NCBI GenBank assembly: GCA_041498155.1
Contig: JBGQHV010000053.1
Span: 1 to 17,652 of the forward strand
DNA length: 17,652 nt
Origin: DASTHG01 sp041498155
GTDB lineage: Bacteria; Gemmatimonadota; Gemmatimonadetes; Gemmatimonadales; GWC2-71-9
Reading direction: 5' to 3'
Shown: positions 1-6,763 of the stretch, piece after piece
Position numbering within the stretch: the stretch's first letter is position 1
How the letters are laid out: each line of letters opens with the position of its first letter
Program-made: the position numbers and the translations under genes
Notes under the pieces: generated by a model
What the model saw: the letters and a program-made list of their open reading frames with translations, nothing else
The model's database searches: none
Told to the model about the DNA's origin: nothing

Positions 1-1
1 G

Positions 2-184
2 ATCGCCTTGGGTCTCGGCGATACGTCCCGGGCGCTCGACTGGCTGGAGCGCGGGTATCGTGAGCGGTCGTTCTTCATGACGTTTCTGGACGAGCCGTTC
101 TTCGATCCCCTGCGGGGACAACCGCGCTTCGAGCGCATCGTGCACGACATCGGGCTCACGATCGCGCCCATCCCGGCGCGCTAG
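2..184 (+). CDS. C-terminal end of a TPR-like protein (5' truncated by window edge)
   Basis: An open frame runs from the window edge to TAG at 182-184 and gives 60 residues. The visible part contains LGDTSRALDWLERGYRER, then FDPLRGQPRFERIVHDIGL. From family knowledge, a 'GD..RALDWLERAYEER ... FDPLRSDPRF..LL..IGL' ending is typical of the last TPR-like unit of long soluble or kinase-linked TPR proteins in Acidobacteria and Gemmatimonadota. The upstream domain, which could be a Ser/Thr kinase, a transcriptional-activator type or TPR only, lies outside the window, so the function is unknown. Its stop is 3 nt before the tgt start codon, so it may be the preceding gene of the same transcript. Confidence 0.65.
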   Translation: MALGLGDTSRALDWLERGYRERSFFMTFLDEPFFDPLRGQPRFERIVHDIGLTIAPIPAR

Positions 185-187
185 CAC

Positions 188-1312
188 GTGTTCGAGTTTG
201 CCGTCATTGCCACTACCGGCTCGGCCCGCGCCGGCACCCTCACCCTGCCCCACGGCACGGTCGAGACGCCGTGCTTCATGCCCGTCGGCACCCAGGGCAG
301 CGTGCGCGCCCTGTCCCCCCACGACCTGCGCGCCGCCGGCGCGCAGATCGTGCTCGCCAACACCTACCATCTGCACGTACGTCCCGGCGAGGATGTGGTG
401 GCCGAGCTGGGAGGGTTGCACCGGTTCATGGCGTGGGACCGCCCGCTGCTGACCGACTCAGGCGGCTTCCAGGTCTTCTCGCTCGAGGGGTTCCGCCGCG
501 TGGACGACGACGGAGTCGAGTTCCAGAGTCACATCGACGGCTCGCGGCGGCGCCTCACGCCCGAGCGGGCGGTGGAAATTCAATGGACACTGGGCTCCGA
601 CATCGCGATGGCGTTCGATCACGTCGTCCCCGGCGGCGCGGATGAGGCGACGGCACGGGACGCGCTGGAGCGGACGCTGCGGTGGCTGGAGCGGTGCACC
701 AAGCGGCATCGCGAATTGTCGGACGACCGCCAGACTCTCTGGCCCATCCTCCAGGGCGGCACGCACCGCGCGCTCCGCCAGGAGGCCCTGACGCGCATCC
801 TCGACCTGTCGAACTGGACCGGCCTCGCCATCGGCGGACTCTCGGTGGGGGAGCCGAAGCCCGTGATGTACCGGACATTGGAGGACCTCGAGCCCGCGCT
901 CCCCGCTTCGCTCCCCCGTTATCTTATGGGCGTGGGGTTTCCCGAGGACCTGGTGGCGGCGGTGGAGCGCGGCGTGGACCTGTTCGATTGCGTGGCGCCG
1001 ACGCGGATGGGGCGCAACGGCACCGCGTTCACGCCGGAGGGCCCGCTCAACATCCGCAACGCGGGCTTCCGCACCGACCCCGGGCCGCTCGACGCGACCT
1101 GCGACTGCGAAACCTGTACGACCTACACCCGCGGCTACTTGCGCCATCTGTTCGCCGCGGAGGAGCTGCTGGGGTTGCGCCTGCTGTCGCTGCACAATGT
1201 CCGCTACCTGATCCGGCTCGCCGGCGAGATGCGCCGGGCGATCGGCTTGGGCGAATTCACCGCGTGGGCCGCCACCTGGCGCCAGCGCTACCTGCACCCG
1301 GAATCCGCATGA
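188..1312 (+). CDS. tgt: tRNA-guanine transglycosylase (queuine tRNA-ribosyltransferase)
   Basis: This enzyme exchanges guanine-34 in the anticodon of GUN tRNAs (Asp, Asn, His, Tyr) for preQ1, a step of queuosine synthesis in the cytoplasm. The 374-aa protein has the bacterial length and collinear motifs. LLTDSGGFQVFSL (residues 87-99) carries the conserved Asp90. DLFDCVAPTR (264-273) carries the nucleophilic Asp267. The zinc site is C305, C307, C310 and H336 (CxCxxC...H). The chosen start is GTG at 188, which gives the expected N-terminus (FEF...GTLTLPHGTVETPCFMPVGT). No clear Shine-Dalgarno precedes it. Its stop overlaps the yajC start (ATGA), the tgt-yajC linkage seen in many bacteria. No queuosine synthesis genes lie in the window. 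Confidence 0.97.
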   Translation: MFEFAVIATTGSARAGTLTLPHGTVETPCFMPVGTQGSVRALSPHDLRAAGAQIVLANTYHLHVRPGEDVVAELGGLHRFMAWDRPLLTDSGGFQVFSLEGFRRVDDDGVEFQSHIDGSRRRLTPERAVEIQWTLGSDIAMAFDHVVPGGADEATARDALERTLRWLERCTKRHRELSDDRQTLWPILQGGTHRALRQEALTRILDLSNWTGLAIGGLSVGEPKPVMYRTLEDLEPALPASLPRYLMGVGFPEDLVAAVERGVDLFDCVAPTRMGRNGTAFTPEGPLNIRNAGFRTDPGPLDATCDCETCTTYTRGYLRHLFAAEELLGLRLLSLHNVRYLIRLAGEMRRAIGLGEFTAWAATWRQRYLHPESA

Positions 1313-1638
1313 CCGTACCGTTTGCCGCGCTGCTCTTCGCCCCGTCGGGACAGGCCGGTCCCAGCATGAGCATTCTGCTGATCCAGGTCGCCGCCATCTT
1401 CGGGATCTTCTATTTCCTCATCATCCGCCCCCAGCGGCGGCAGCGGCAGCAGCACGAGAAGCTGCTCGCGTCGCTGCAGAAGGGCGACCAGGTGGTGACC
1501 TCGGGCGGCCTCATCGGCGAGGTGTTGCACATCAAGGAGACCGAGGTGACAATCCGCAGCGGCGAATCGAAGCTCGTGGTGCTCCGGTCCAACATCGCCA
1601 CGGTCCGCAACCGCGAGGAGGCCGCGAAGTCCGCGTGA
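1309..1638 (+). CDS. yajC: YajC, Sec translocon accessory subunit
   Basis: A small single-pass membrane protein that associates with SecDF-SecYEG during protein export. The 109-aa product has a short N-terminal segment, then a transmembrane helix (about residues 20-39, ending FGIFYFLIIRPQRR), then a basic stretch and a small conserved domain with QKGDQVVTSGGLIGEV. The IIRPQ motif and the GD-V-TSGG-G pattern are diagnostic of the family. ATG at 1309 overlaps the tgt stop (ATGA). A second in-frame ATG at 1366 would shorten the N-terminus, but the longer form resembles E. coli YajC, which also has about 20 residues before its helix. It is followed by def, not by the usual secD-secF. Confidence 0.95.
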   Translation: MTVPFAALLFAPSGQAGPSMSILLIQVAAIFGIFYFLIIRPQRRQRQQHEKLLASLQKGDQVVTSGGLIGEVLHIKETEVTIRSGESKLVVLRSNIATVRNREEAAKSA

Positions 1639-2183
1639 GCCTGCGCCCGCTCCACCTGCTCGGCTCCCCCGTGCTGCGCCAGCGCGCCGAACCGGTCGCG
1701 GAGGTGGATGCCGAGGTGCGCCAGCTGGTGGAGGACCTGTTCGACACGATGTATGCATCGAAGGGTGTGGGCCTCGCCGCCAATCAAGTGGGGATCGCGC
1801 GCCGCGTGGCCGTGGTGGACGTGGGCGAGGAATCGCCCGAGCCGATCGTGCTCATCAACCCGGTGACCGTGGAGCGCGGTGACGCGACCGAGGTGTCCGA
1901 GGAAGGATGCCTGTCGATCCCCGAGATCTTCGGTGATGTCGAGCGTCCCACGGCCGTCGTGATCGAGGCGATGGATCGTGATGGCGCGCCGTACCGGCTC
2001 GAGGCCACCGGCTATCAGGCGCGCGCCATCCAGCACGAGATCGATCACCTCGACGGGGTGTTGTTCCTGGATCACCTCTCCGCTGTGAAGCGGGGGCTGC
2101 TACTCTCCAAATGGAAACGGCTCCGCAAGGGAGAGTCCGGCTACCTCAAGGAGGTGACGCCGGAGCCGGCTGGCGGACGCTAG
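1635..2183 (+). CDS. def: Peptide deformylase
   Basis: Removes the formyl group from the N-terminal methionine of nascent proteins using a metal ion. The 182-aa protein carries all three family motifs: GVGLAANQVG (44-53), EGCLSIP (90-96, metal-binding Cys92) and QHEIDHLDG (133-141, metal ligands His134 and His138, catalytic Glu135). It starts with GTG at 1635, overlapping the yajC stop by 4 nt. Its TAG is one base before the fmt GTG, so the two opposing enzymes of formyl-methionine metabolism are cotranscribed and probably translationally coupled. Both length and motifs are normal. Confidence 0.97.
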   Translation: MSLRPLHLLGSPVLRQRAEPVAEVDAEVRQLVEDLFDTMYASKGVGLAANQVGIARRVAVVDVGEESPEPIVLINPVTVERGDATEVSEEGCLSIPEIFGDVERPTAVVIEAMDRDGAPYRLEATGYQARAIQHEIDHLDGVLFLDHLSAVKRGLLLSKWKRLRKGESGYLKEVTPEPAGGR

Positions 2184-2184
2184 C

Positions 2185-3108
2185 GTGGTCGTCGTCTTCT
2201 TCGGTACCCCCGAGTTCGCGGTCCCCTCGCTGCGCGCGCTGGTCGGCGAAGGGTTCGACGTGCGCGCCGTGGTCACGCGGCCCGATCGCCCGCAGGGGCG
2301 CTCCCGCTCCACCGCCGTTGCCCCGCCCGTGAAAATCGCCGCGCTCGCCGAAGGGCTTGAGGTGTTCCAGCCCGAGCGTCCAACCGACCCCGATCTGGTG
2401 CACCGCCTGCGGCAGCTCGCACCCGACGTGTGCGTCGTCGTCGCCTACGGCCACATCCTGAAGCCCGAGCTGCTCGCCATCCCGGCCCGCGGCATGGTGA
2501 ACGTCCACCCCTCGCTGCTTCCCGCGCTGCGCGGCGCGGCCCCGGTCGAGTGGGCGATTCTCAACGGCCTCGAGACGACCGGCGTCACGATCATGCAGCT
2601 CGACGCCGGCATGGACTCCGGCCCGATCCTGCACCAGCTGCCGCATCACATCATCCCCGGTACGACCGGGGGCGAGCTGTCCGAGCACCTGGCCGAGATG
2701 GGCGCGCAGGCGCTGATCGAGGCGCTCGCCCTGTGGGAGCAGGACGGCTTGAAGCTCGTCCCACAGGATCCCACGCGCGCCTCCTACGCACCCAAGCTCA
2801 CGCGGGAGATCGCGCGCATCGATTGGAGTAAGCCCGCCGCCACGGTCGCCCGTCAGACCTGGGCTCTGGACCCGAAACCGGGAGCGTGGGCGACGCTGGG
2901 GCCGGCGGAGGTCAAATTGTTTCACGCGCACGTGGTGGAAGGATCGGGAGCGCCGGGCGAGGTGCTCGCAGCCGGCGACCAGCTGCTGATCGCCTGTGGG
3001 GAGGGATCCGTCGAAGTGGAGGACGTCCAGCCCGCGGGGAAGGAGCGCATGCCCGCGGCCGACTGGATCCGCGGCCGCGGCGTGGCCGTCGGTCACTGGT
3101 TCACGTGA
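2185..3108 (+). CDS. fmt: Methionyl-tRNA formyltransferase
   Basis: Transfers a formyl group from 10-formyl-tetrahydrofolate to Met-tRNAfMet for translation initiation. The 307-aa protein begins VVVFFGTPEFAVPSL and has a PDRPQGR loop. The catalytic set is Asn106 and His108 in NVHPSLLPALRGAAP and Asp144 in QLDAGMDSGPIL, the same positions known for the E. coli enzyme. The C-terminal tRNA-binding domain starts near YAPKLTREIARIDWSKPA and includes the PGAWA motif. The start is GTG at 2185, one base after def. The stop overlaps the next gene's GTG (GTGA). Confidence 0.97.
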   Translation: MVVVFFGTPEFAVPSLRALVGEGFDVRAVVTRPDRPQGRSRSTAVAPPVKIAALAEGLEVFQPERPTDPDLVHRLRQLAPDVCVVVAYGHILKPELLAIPARGMVNVHPSLLPALRGAAPVEWAILNGLETTGVTIMQLDAGMDSGPILHQLPHHIIPGTTGGELSEHLAEMGAQALIEALALWEQDGLKLVPQDPTRASYAPKLTREIARIDWSKPAATVARQTWALDPKPGAWATLGPAEVKLFHAHVVEGSGAPGEVLAAGDQLLIACGEGSVEVEDVQPAGKERMPAADWIRGRGVAVGHWFT

Positions 3109-3716
3109 GGGCACCCCTGCCCCGGCTGCACGCCATCACCGACGAGCGCATCGCCCGGCGTCCCGACTTGCCCGACCTCGTGAGTGCGCTGGCCTCCGTG
3201 AAGGACGATCGGTTAGCGTTTCACGCCCGCGGCCGCACACTCTCGGGTCTCGCACTTTGGGAGCTCGCCGACAGGCTGTCCGCCCGACCGCCCGTCCGCC
3301 TGTTCGTCAACGACCGCCTCGACGTCGCCATCGCGGCGCGCGCCACGGGCGTGCAGCTCGGCAGCGAAAGCCTCTCCCCTGCGGAGGCCCGCCGCCTGGA
3401 CGCCGACTGGTGGATCGGCCGGTCGGTGCATTCGCTGGAGGAAGCGCGATCCGCGCAGTCGGAAGGAGCCGACTATCTTCTGGCAGGGCCGGTGTTCGAG
3501 ACCGCGTCACATCCGGGCGCGCCCCCGCTGGGGGTCGAGCGCCTGGAGGAGATCGTCGGGCTCGGGAGTCCGGTGATCGCGATCGGGGGCGTCAGCCCCG
3601 GGCGAGCCGCGATCCTGAAGCAGGCCGGGGTATATGGCGTGGCGGCGATTCGCGCGCTGTGGGACGCGCCCGAGCCGGCGGCCGCCGCGCGGCATTTGTT
3701 GGAGGCGTTCGCGTGA
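3105..3716 (+). CDS. tenI: TenI/ThiE-family protein, probably thiazole tautomerase rather than thiamine phosphate synthase
   Basis: The 203-aa TIM-barrel protein belongs to the TMP-TENI superfamily (LHAITD at the N-terminus, NDRLDVA, GVQLG, ADYLLAGPVF, VIAIGG). Automatic pipelines would call it ThiE. Several features point to TenI, the enzyme that aromatises the thiazole made by ThiG. GRSVHSLEEA (105-114, with His109) matches my memory of Bacillus TenI. The ThiE Q-x-R-E-K segment is HARGR (40-44). The ThiE aspartate after 'VHLGQxD' is serine (QLGSES). The lysine-containing T-x-TK loop after GPVF is ETASHPG. ThiE uses these residues for pyrophosphate. The start is GTG at 3105 in a GTGA overlap with fmt. 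It sits directly before thiS-thiG, which fits the thiazole branch. An alternative is a diverged ThiE. Confidence 0.75.
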   Translation: MRAPLPRLHAITDERIARRPDLPDLVSALASVKDDRLAFHARGRTLSGLALWELADRLSARPPVRLFVNDRLDVAIAARATGVQLGSESLSPAEARRLDADWWIGRSVHSLEEARSAQSEGADYLLAGPVFETASHPGAPPLGVERLEEIVGLGSPVIAIGGVSPGRAAILKQAGVYGVAAIRALWDAPEPAAAARHLLEAFA

Positions 3717-3916
3717 TCGAAGTGCTGGTGAATGGAGAGCGCCGGGGCGTGCCCGCCGACGCGACGCTGCTCACGCTGCTCGGGCTGCTCGGGCTCGATC
3801 CCCGCGTCGTAGTGGTAGAGCACAACCGCAAGATCGTGCGGCGGCCCGAGCTGGGCGGCCAGCGCCTGGCGCCCGACGACGCGATCGAGCTGGTGCATTT
3901 CGTGGGAGGCGGGTGA
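3713..3916 (+). CDS. thiS: ThiS sulfur-carrier protein
   Basis: A ubiquitin-fold sulfur carrier of 67 aa. It begins IEVLVNGERRGVP and ends VHFVGGG, so it has the C-terminal Gly-Gly that is adenylated and thiocarboxylated before sulfur transfer to the ThiG thiazole reaction. The start is GTG at 3713, overlapping the previous stop (GTGA), with a good GGAGG Shine-Dalgarno (3700-3704) about 8 nt upstream inside the preceding gene. The middle is leucine-rich (TLLTLLGLLGLDP). It adjoins thiG without a gap. The ThiF-like activating enzyme and the glycine oxidase or ThiH supplying dehydroglycine are not in the window. Confidence 0.92.
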   Translation: MIEVLVNGERRGVPADATLLTLLGLLGLDPRVVVVEHNRKIVRRPELGGQRLAPDDAIELVHFVGGG

Positions 3917-4693
3917 GTGAAAGACACACCGTTCACGATCGGCTCGCGCACCTTCCAATCCCGTCTGATGGTCGGCACGGGGAAGTACCGCAACAACGAG
4001 GAGATGGTGCAGGCGATCGAGGCCAGCGGCGCCGAGATCGTCACCGTCGCCGTGCGCCGCGTCGATCTCGACCGCAGCCGCGACGCGAGCATCCTGCATC
4101 ACCTGGACCCGAAACAGTACTTCCTGCTCGCCAACACGGCGGGCTGCTACTCCGCGGCGGACGCGATCCGCTACGCCCGCCTGGGCCGCGAAGCCGGCTT
4201 CAACGAGTTCGTGAAGCTCGAGGTGATCGGCGACCAGGAGACGCTGCTCCCGGACGTGGCCGGATTGCTGGAGGCGACCGCCGTGCTGGTGCGGGAGGGA
4301 TTCACGGTCCTCGCCTACACCAACGAGGACCTGATCACCGCCCTGCGCCTCGAGCAGGCGGGCGCGGCGGCGGTGATGCCGCTCGCCTCGCCGATCGGGA
4401 GCGGCCTGGGCCTGTTGAACCCGTTCAGCGTCCGCACCATCAAGCGCCGCCTCCAGGTGCCGGTCATCGTGGACGCGGGCGTCGGCACGGCGTCCGACGC
4501 CTGCCTCACCATGGAGCAGGGCGTGGACGGCATCCTCATGAACACCGCCCTGGCCGCGGCGCAGGACCCGGTCACGATGGCGCGCGCGATGCGGCTCGCG
4601 GTGGACGCGGGCCGGGCGGCGTTCCTGGCCGGCCGCATGCCGCGACGCGAAGTGGCGCTGCCGTCATCGCCGCTCGAGGGGATGCTGGATTAG
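3917..4693 (+). CDS. thiG: Thiazole synthase ThiG
   Basis: Forms the thiazole phosphate ring of thiamin from 1-deoxy-D-xylulose 5-phosphate, dehydroglycine and ThiS-thiocarboxylate sulfur. The 258-aa TIM barrel shows SRLMVGTGKY (15-24), LLANTAGCYSA (70-80), FVKLEVIGD (98-106, Schiff-base Lys100), VMPLASPIGSGLGLLNP and VIVDAGVGTASDA, then a final helix with an AGR motif. The GTG start immediately follows the thiS stop, with GGAGG 7 nt upstream. Its TAG overlaps a probable ATT start of rsmB. The length is normal and the motif set complete. Confidence 0.97.
   Translation: MKDTPFTIGSRTFQSRLMVGTGKYRNNEEMVQAIEASGAEIVTVAVRRVDLDRSRDASILHHLDPKQYFLLANTAGCYSAADAIRYARLGREAGFNEFVKLEVIGDQETLLPDVAGLLEATAVLVREGFTVLAYTNEDLITALRLEQAGAAAVMPLASPIGSGLGLLNPFSVRTIKRRLQVPVIVDAGVGTASDACLTMEQGVDGILMNTALAAAQDPVTMARAMRLAVDAGRAAFLAGRMPRREVALPSSPLEGMLD
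4676..4681 (+). promoter_or_regulatory. Shine-Dalgarno supporting an ATT start for rsmB
   Basis: GAGGGG lies 7 nt before ATT at 4689, and that ATT overlaps the thiG TAG (ATTAG). The arrangement mirrors the stop/start overlaps elsewhere in the operon. No ATG, GTG or TTG lies in the rsmB frame between here and GTG 4782, which would be too late for the family. Use of the ATT is an inference. Confidence 0.5.
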
Positions 4694-5975
4694 GGGGCCC
4701 ACCGCGGCGCGCCGCGCGGCACTCGACATCCTCCGCGCCGTCGGCGCCGGGACGCCATTCCCCGATGCCCGCGATCGGGCGGTGGACGCGCTGCCCGAGC
4801 GGGACCGGCGGCTGGCCTACGAGCTGTCGGCCGGGGTGCTGCGCTGGCGGCGCGAGCTGGACGGTACACTCGACCTGCGTCACGCCGATCCTCGCCTGCA
4901 CGACATCCTGCGACTCGGCGCCTACCAGCTGCGCCGGCTGGAGCGCGTCCCCGCGCACGCCGCGGTGTCCACCAGCGTCGAGCTGGCGCGCGAAACGGCG
5001 GGTGAGCCCGCGGCGCGCTACGTGAATCAGGCGCTGCGCCGGTTGGCGGAGGCGGAGACTGTCAAGGACGCAGGACGCGGAGCGGTCAGCACCCACCCCG
5101 ATTGGCTCGTCGCACGGTGGCAGGAGCGTTTCGGTGGCGCGGGAGCGGCACAGCTCCTCGCGTGGAACGATCGGCGGCCCTCCCTCGCGATCCAACCGGC
5201 TCAGTCGGACACCGCGGCGTTGCAGGCCGGCTTCGAAGCGTCCGGGTACGCGGTTCGGCAGGCGCCCTTCGGAGCCGGGCTCATCGTCTCCCGGACGCCG
5301 ACCGCTCCCCACTCCCCGCTCCCGGTGAGCCTTCCGGGGTACGAGGCGGGGGCGTTCATCGTGCAGGATCCGGCGCACGTGCTGGTCTGCCGCTTCGCCG
5401 CCGTGCCGGTCGGTGCGAGATTGTACGACGCGTGCGCGGCCCCGGGAGGGAAGACGGTCACCCTGGCAAGGGGCGGCGCGCGGGTGACGGCCGGCGAAAG
5501 CCGGCGCGAGCGGCTCGGGCGCCTGCGTGACACGGTCGGCCGGACCGGAGTGGCGGTTCCCATCGTCGCGGCGGATCTTCTTGCCGCGCCGTTCCGGCCC
5601 GGGGCATGGGACGCCGTCCTGCTCGATGCACCGTGCAGCGCCACCGGGACGATGGCCCGGCACCCGGACGCGCGCTGGCGCATCACCGAGGCGGCGATCA
5701 CCCGCCTCGCGCAACGCCAGGCCGCGCTGCTCGAAGCGGCCGCCCCGCTGGTGCGCGCCGGCGGCGTGCTGGTGTATGCGACGTGCTCCCTCGAGCCCGA
5801 AGAGAACGAACGACAGGTGGAGGCGTTCCTGGAGCGGCACTCCGAATACGAGCGGCGAACGGTGCGCGACGCAGTCGCGACGGAGCTGGTGAACGCGGCC
5901 GGGGACTTCCAGTCGCTGCCCCAGCGCCACGGCATCGACGGCGCCTTCGCCGCGCGCCTGGTGCGGCGGACCTGA
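4689..5975 (+). CDS. rsmB: 16S rRNA (cytosine-967-C5)-methyltransferase RsmB/Sun
   Basis: An SAM-dependent methyltransferase that makes m5C967 in 16S rRNA. Read from ATT 4689 it has 428 aa, close to the 429 of the E. coli enzyme. An N-terminal NusB-like RNA-binding domain (about 1-125: AARRAALDILRAV, RDRRLAYELSAGVLRW, ILRLGAYQL, VPAHAAVSTSVELAR) is followed by a Rossmann methyltransferase domain. That domain has motif I DACAAPGGKT (247-256), motif IV DAPCSATGT with Cys316, and motif VI YATCSLEPEENE with catalytic Cys366. The first conventional start, GTG 4782, would remove the first NusB helix, so the upstream ATT is preferred. If pipelines are followed, the gene begins at 4782 (397 aa). The stop and the next ATG share one base (TGATG). 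Confidence 0.93.
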   Translation: MRGPTAARRAALDILRAVGAGTPFPDARDRAVDALPERDRRLAYELSAGVLRWRRELDGTLDLRHADPRLHDILRLGAYQLRRLERVPAHAAVSTSVELARETAGEPAARYVNQALRRLAEAETVKDAGRGAVSTHPDWLVARWQERFGGAGAAQLLAWNDRRPSLAIQPAQSDTAALQAGFEASGYAVRQAPFGAGLIVSRTPTAPHSPLPVSLPGYEAGAFIVQDPAHVLVCRFAAVPVGARLYDACAAPGGKTVTLARGGARVTAGESRRERLGRLRDTVGRTGVAVPIVAADLLAAPFRPGAWDAVLLDAPCSATGTMARHPDARWRITEAAITRLAQRQAALLEAAAPLVRAGGVLVYATCSLEPEENERQVEAFLERHSEYERRTVRDAVATELVNAAGDFQSLPQRHGIDGAFAARLVRRT

Positions 5976-6763
5976 TGCGGCTCCGGCGTCACATGCCGCC
6001 GCTCAAGGAGTGGCGCCTGCCGCGGCTGCGGCGGCTGCCGCCCATCAAGCGCGACGAAGCGATCCGCTGGGCGTTCTGGCTCGGCGTCGCGGCCTTCACC
6101 GGGTACCTGCTCGCCGCCCTGTTCGTCTTCCCGGCTCCGGTGTTCCCGCACCACCAGCAGGTGCCGCGCGTGATCGGCCTTCCGCTCGCCGACGCGCGGC
6201 AGGCGATCGCCGCCGCGCATCTGGGCACGGTCGACAACGGGACCGAGCCGCACCCGTCCGCGCCCGTGGGGACCGTCATCTGGCAGGATCCGCCCCCGGG
6301 CGTGGAGGCGCCCGCCAACCTGCGCGTGGCGCTGGTGGCGAGCTCGGGTCCGCAACGCGTGCCGGTGCCGGACGTCGCGGGACTCGACGCCGCGCTCGCC
6401 ACCAAGTTGATCGCGGCCGCGGGACTCACGGTGAGCCGGGTGGAGTCGGTGTCGGCCGCCGTCCCCACCGGACAGACGATGCTGACGCGCCCGGCGGCGG
6501 CGACCACGCTCGTGCCGGGGAGCGGCGTGGGCCTGGTGGTGAGCCGTGGCGCTCCCACGATCACGGTCCCGGATCTGCTGGGACTGTCTCCCCTGGACGC
6601 GCGTACGCGCCTCGAAGCCGCCGGGTTGTCGATCGGCGGAGTCACGCGGCAGCGCACCAGCGACGCCCCGCCCGGCACGGTCGTGGCCCAGCGACCGGCG
6701 GCCGGGACGCTCGCCGCTCCCGGGACTCTGGTGGACGTGGTCGTTGCCCGGAGCCCGCAATGA
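5975..6763 (+). CDS. Membrane-anchored protein with three PASTA domains, no kinase domain
   Basis: The 262-aa protein starts with a basic cytoplasmic segment (1-31, rich in Arg and Pro) and one transmembrane helix (about 32-54, IRWAFWLGVAAFTGYLLAAL). Three extracytoplasmic PASTA repeats follow at roughly 62-126, 129-192 and 196-259. Each begins V-P-x-V/L-x-G, has an internal A-x-x-x-L-x-x-A-x-L helix, and ends with a PG-x-x-V-x-L-V-V strand. PASTA domains bind muropeptides or beta-lactams in PknB/PrkC kinases and PBP2x-type proteins. Here there is no kinase or penicillin-binding module. The place between rsmB and rpe corresponds to PrkC in Firmicutes, suggesting a cell-wall sensing or scaffolding role (inference). 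A second ATG at 5993 is in frame. Confidence 0.88.
   Translation: MRLRRHMPPLKEWRLPRLRRLPPIKRDEAIRWAFWLGVAAFTGYLLAALFVFPAPVFPHHQQVPRVIGLPLADARQAIAAAHLGTVDNGTEPHPSAPVGTVIWQDPPPGVEAPANLRVALVASSGPQRVPVPDVAGLDAALATKLIAAAGLTVSRVESVSAAVPTGQTMLTRPAAATTLVPGSGVGLVVSRGAPTITVPDLLGLSPLDARTRLEAAGLSIGGVTRQRTSDAPPGTVVAQRPAAGTLAAPGTLVDVVVARSPQ

Noticed and set aside
458..1297. 279-aa minus-strand open frame over tgt
   Set aside because: It is the shadow of a fully supported tgt gene.
1366..1638. Shorter yajC from the internal ATG
   Set aside because: The 1309 start gives the tgt stop overlap seen throughout the operon and an N-terminus of the length found in E. coli YajC.
4572..5930. 452-aa minus-strand open frame over rsmB
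   Set aside because: The sense strand encodes a complete RsmB. The antisense product is Arg/Gly-rich without domains.
5201..6760. 519-aa minus-strand open frame over rsmB and the PASTA gene
   Set aside because: It spans two well-supported genes and has repetitive Arg-rich composition, so it is not a gene.
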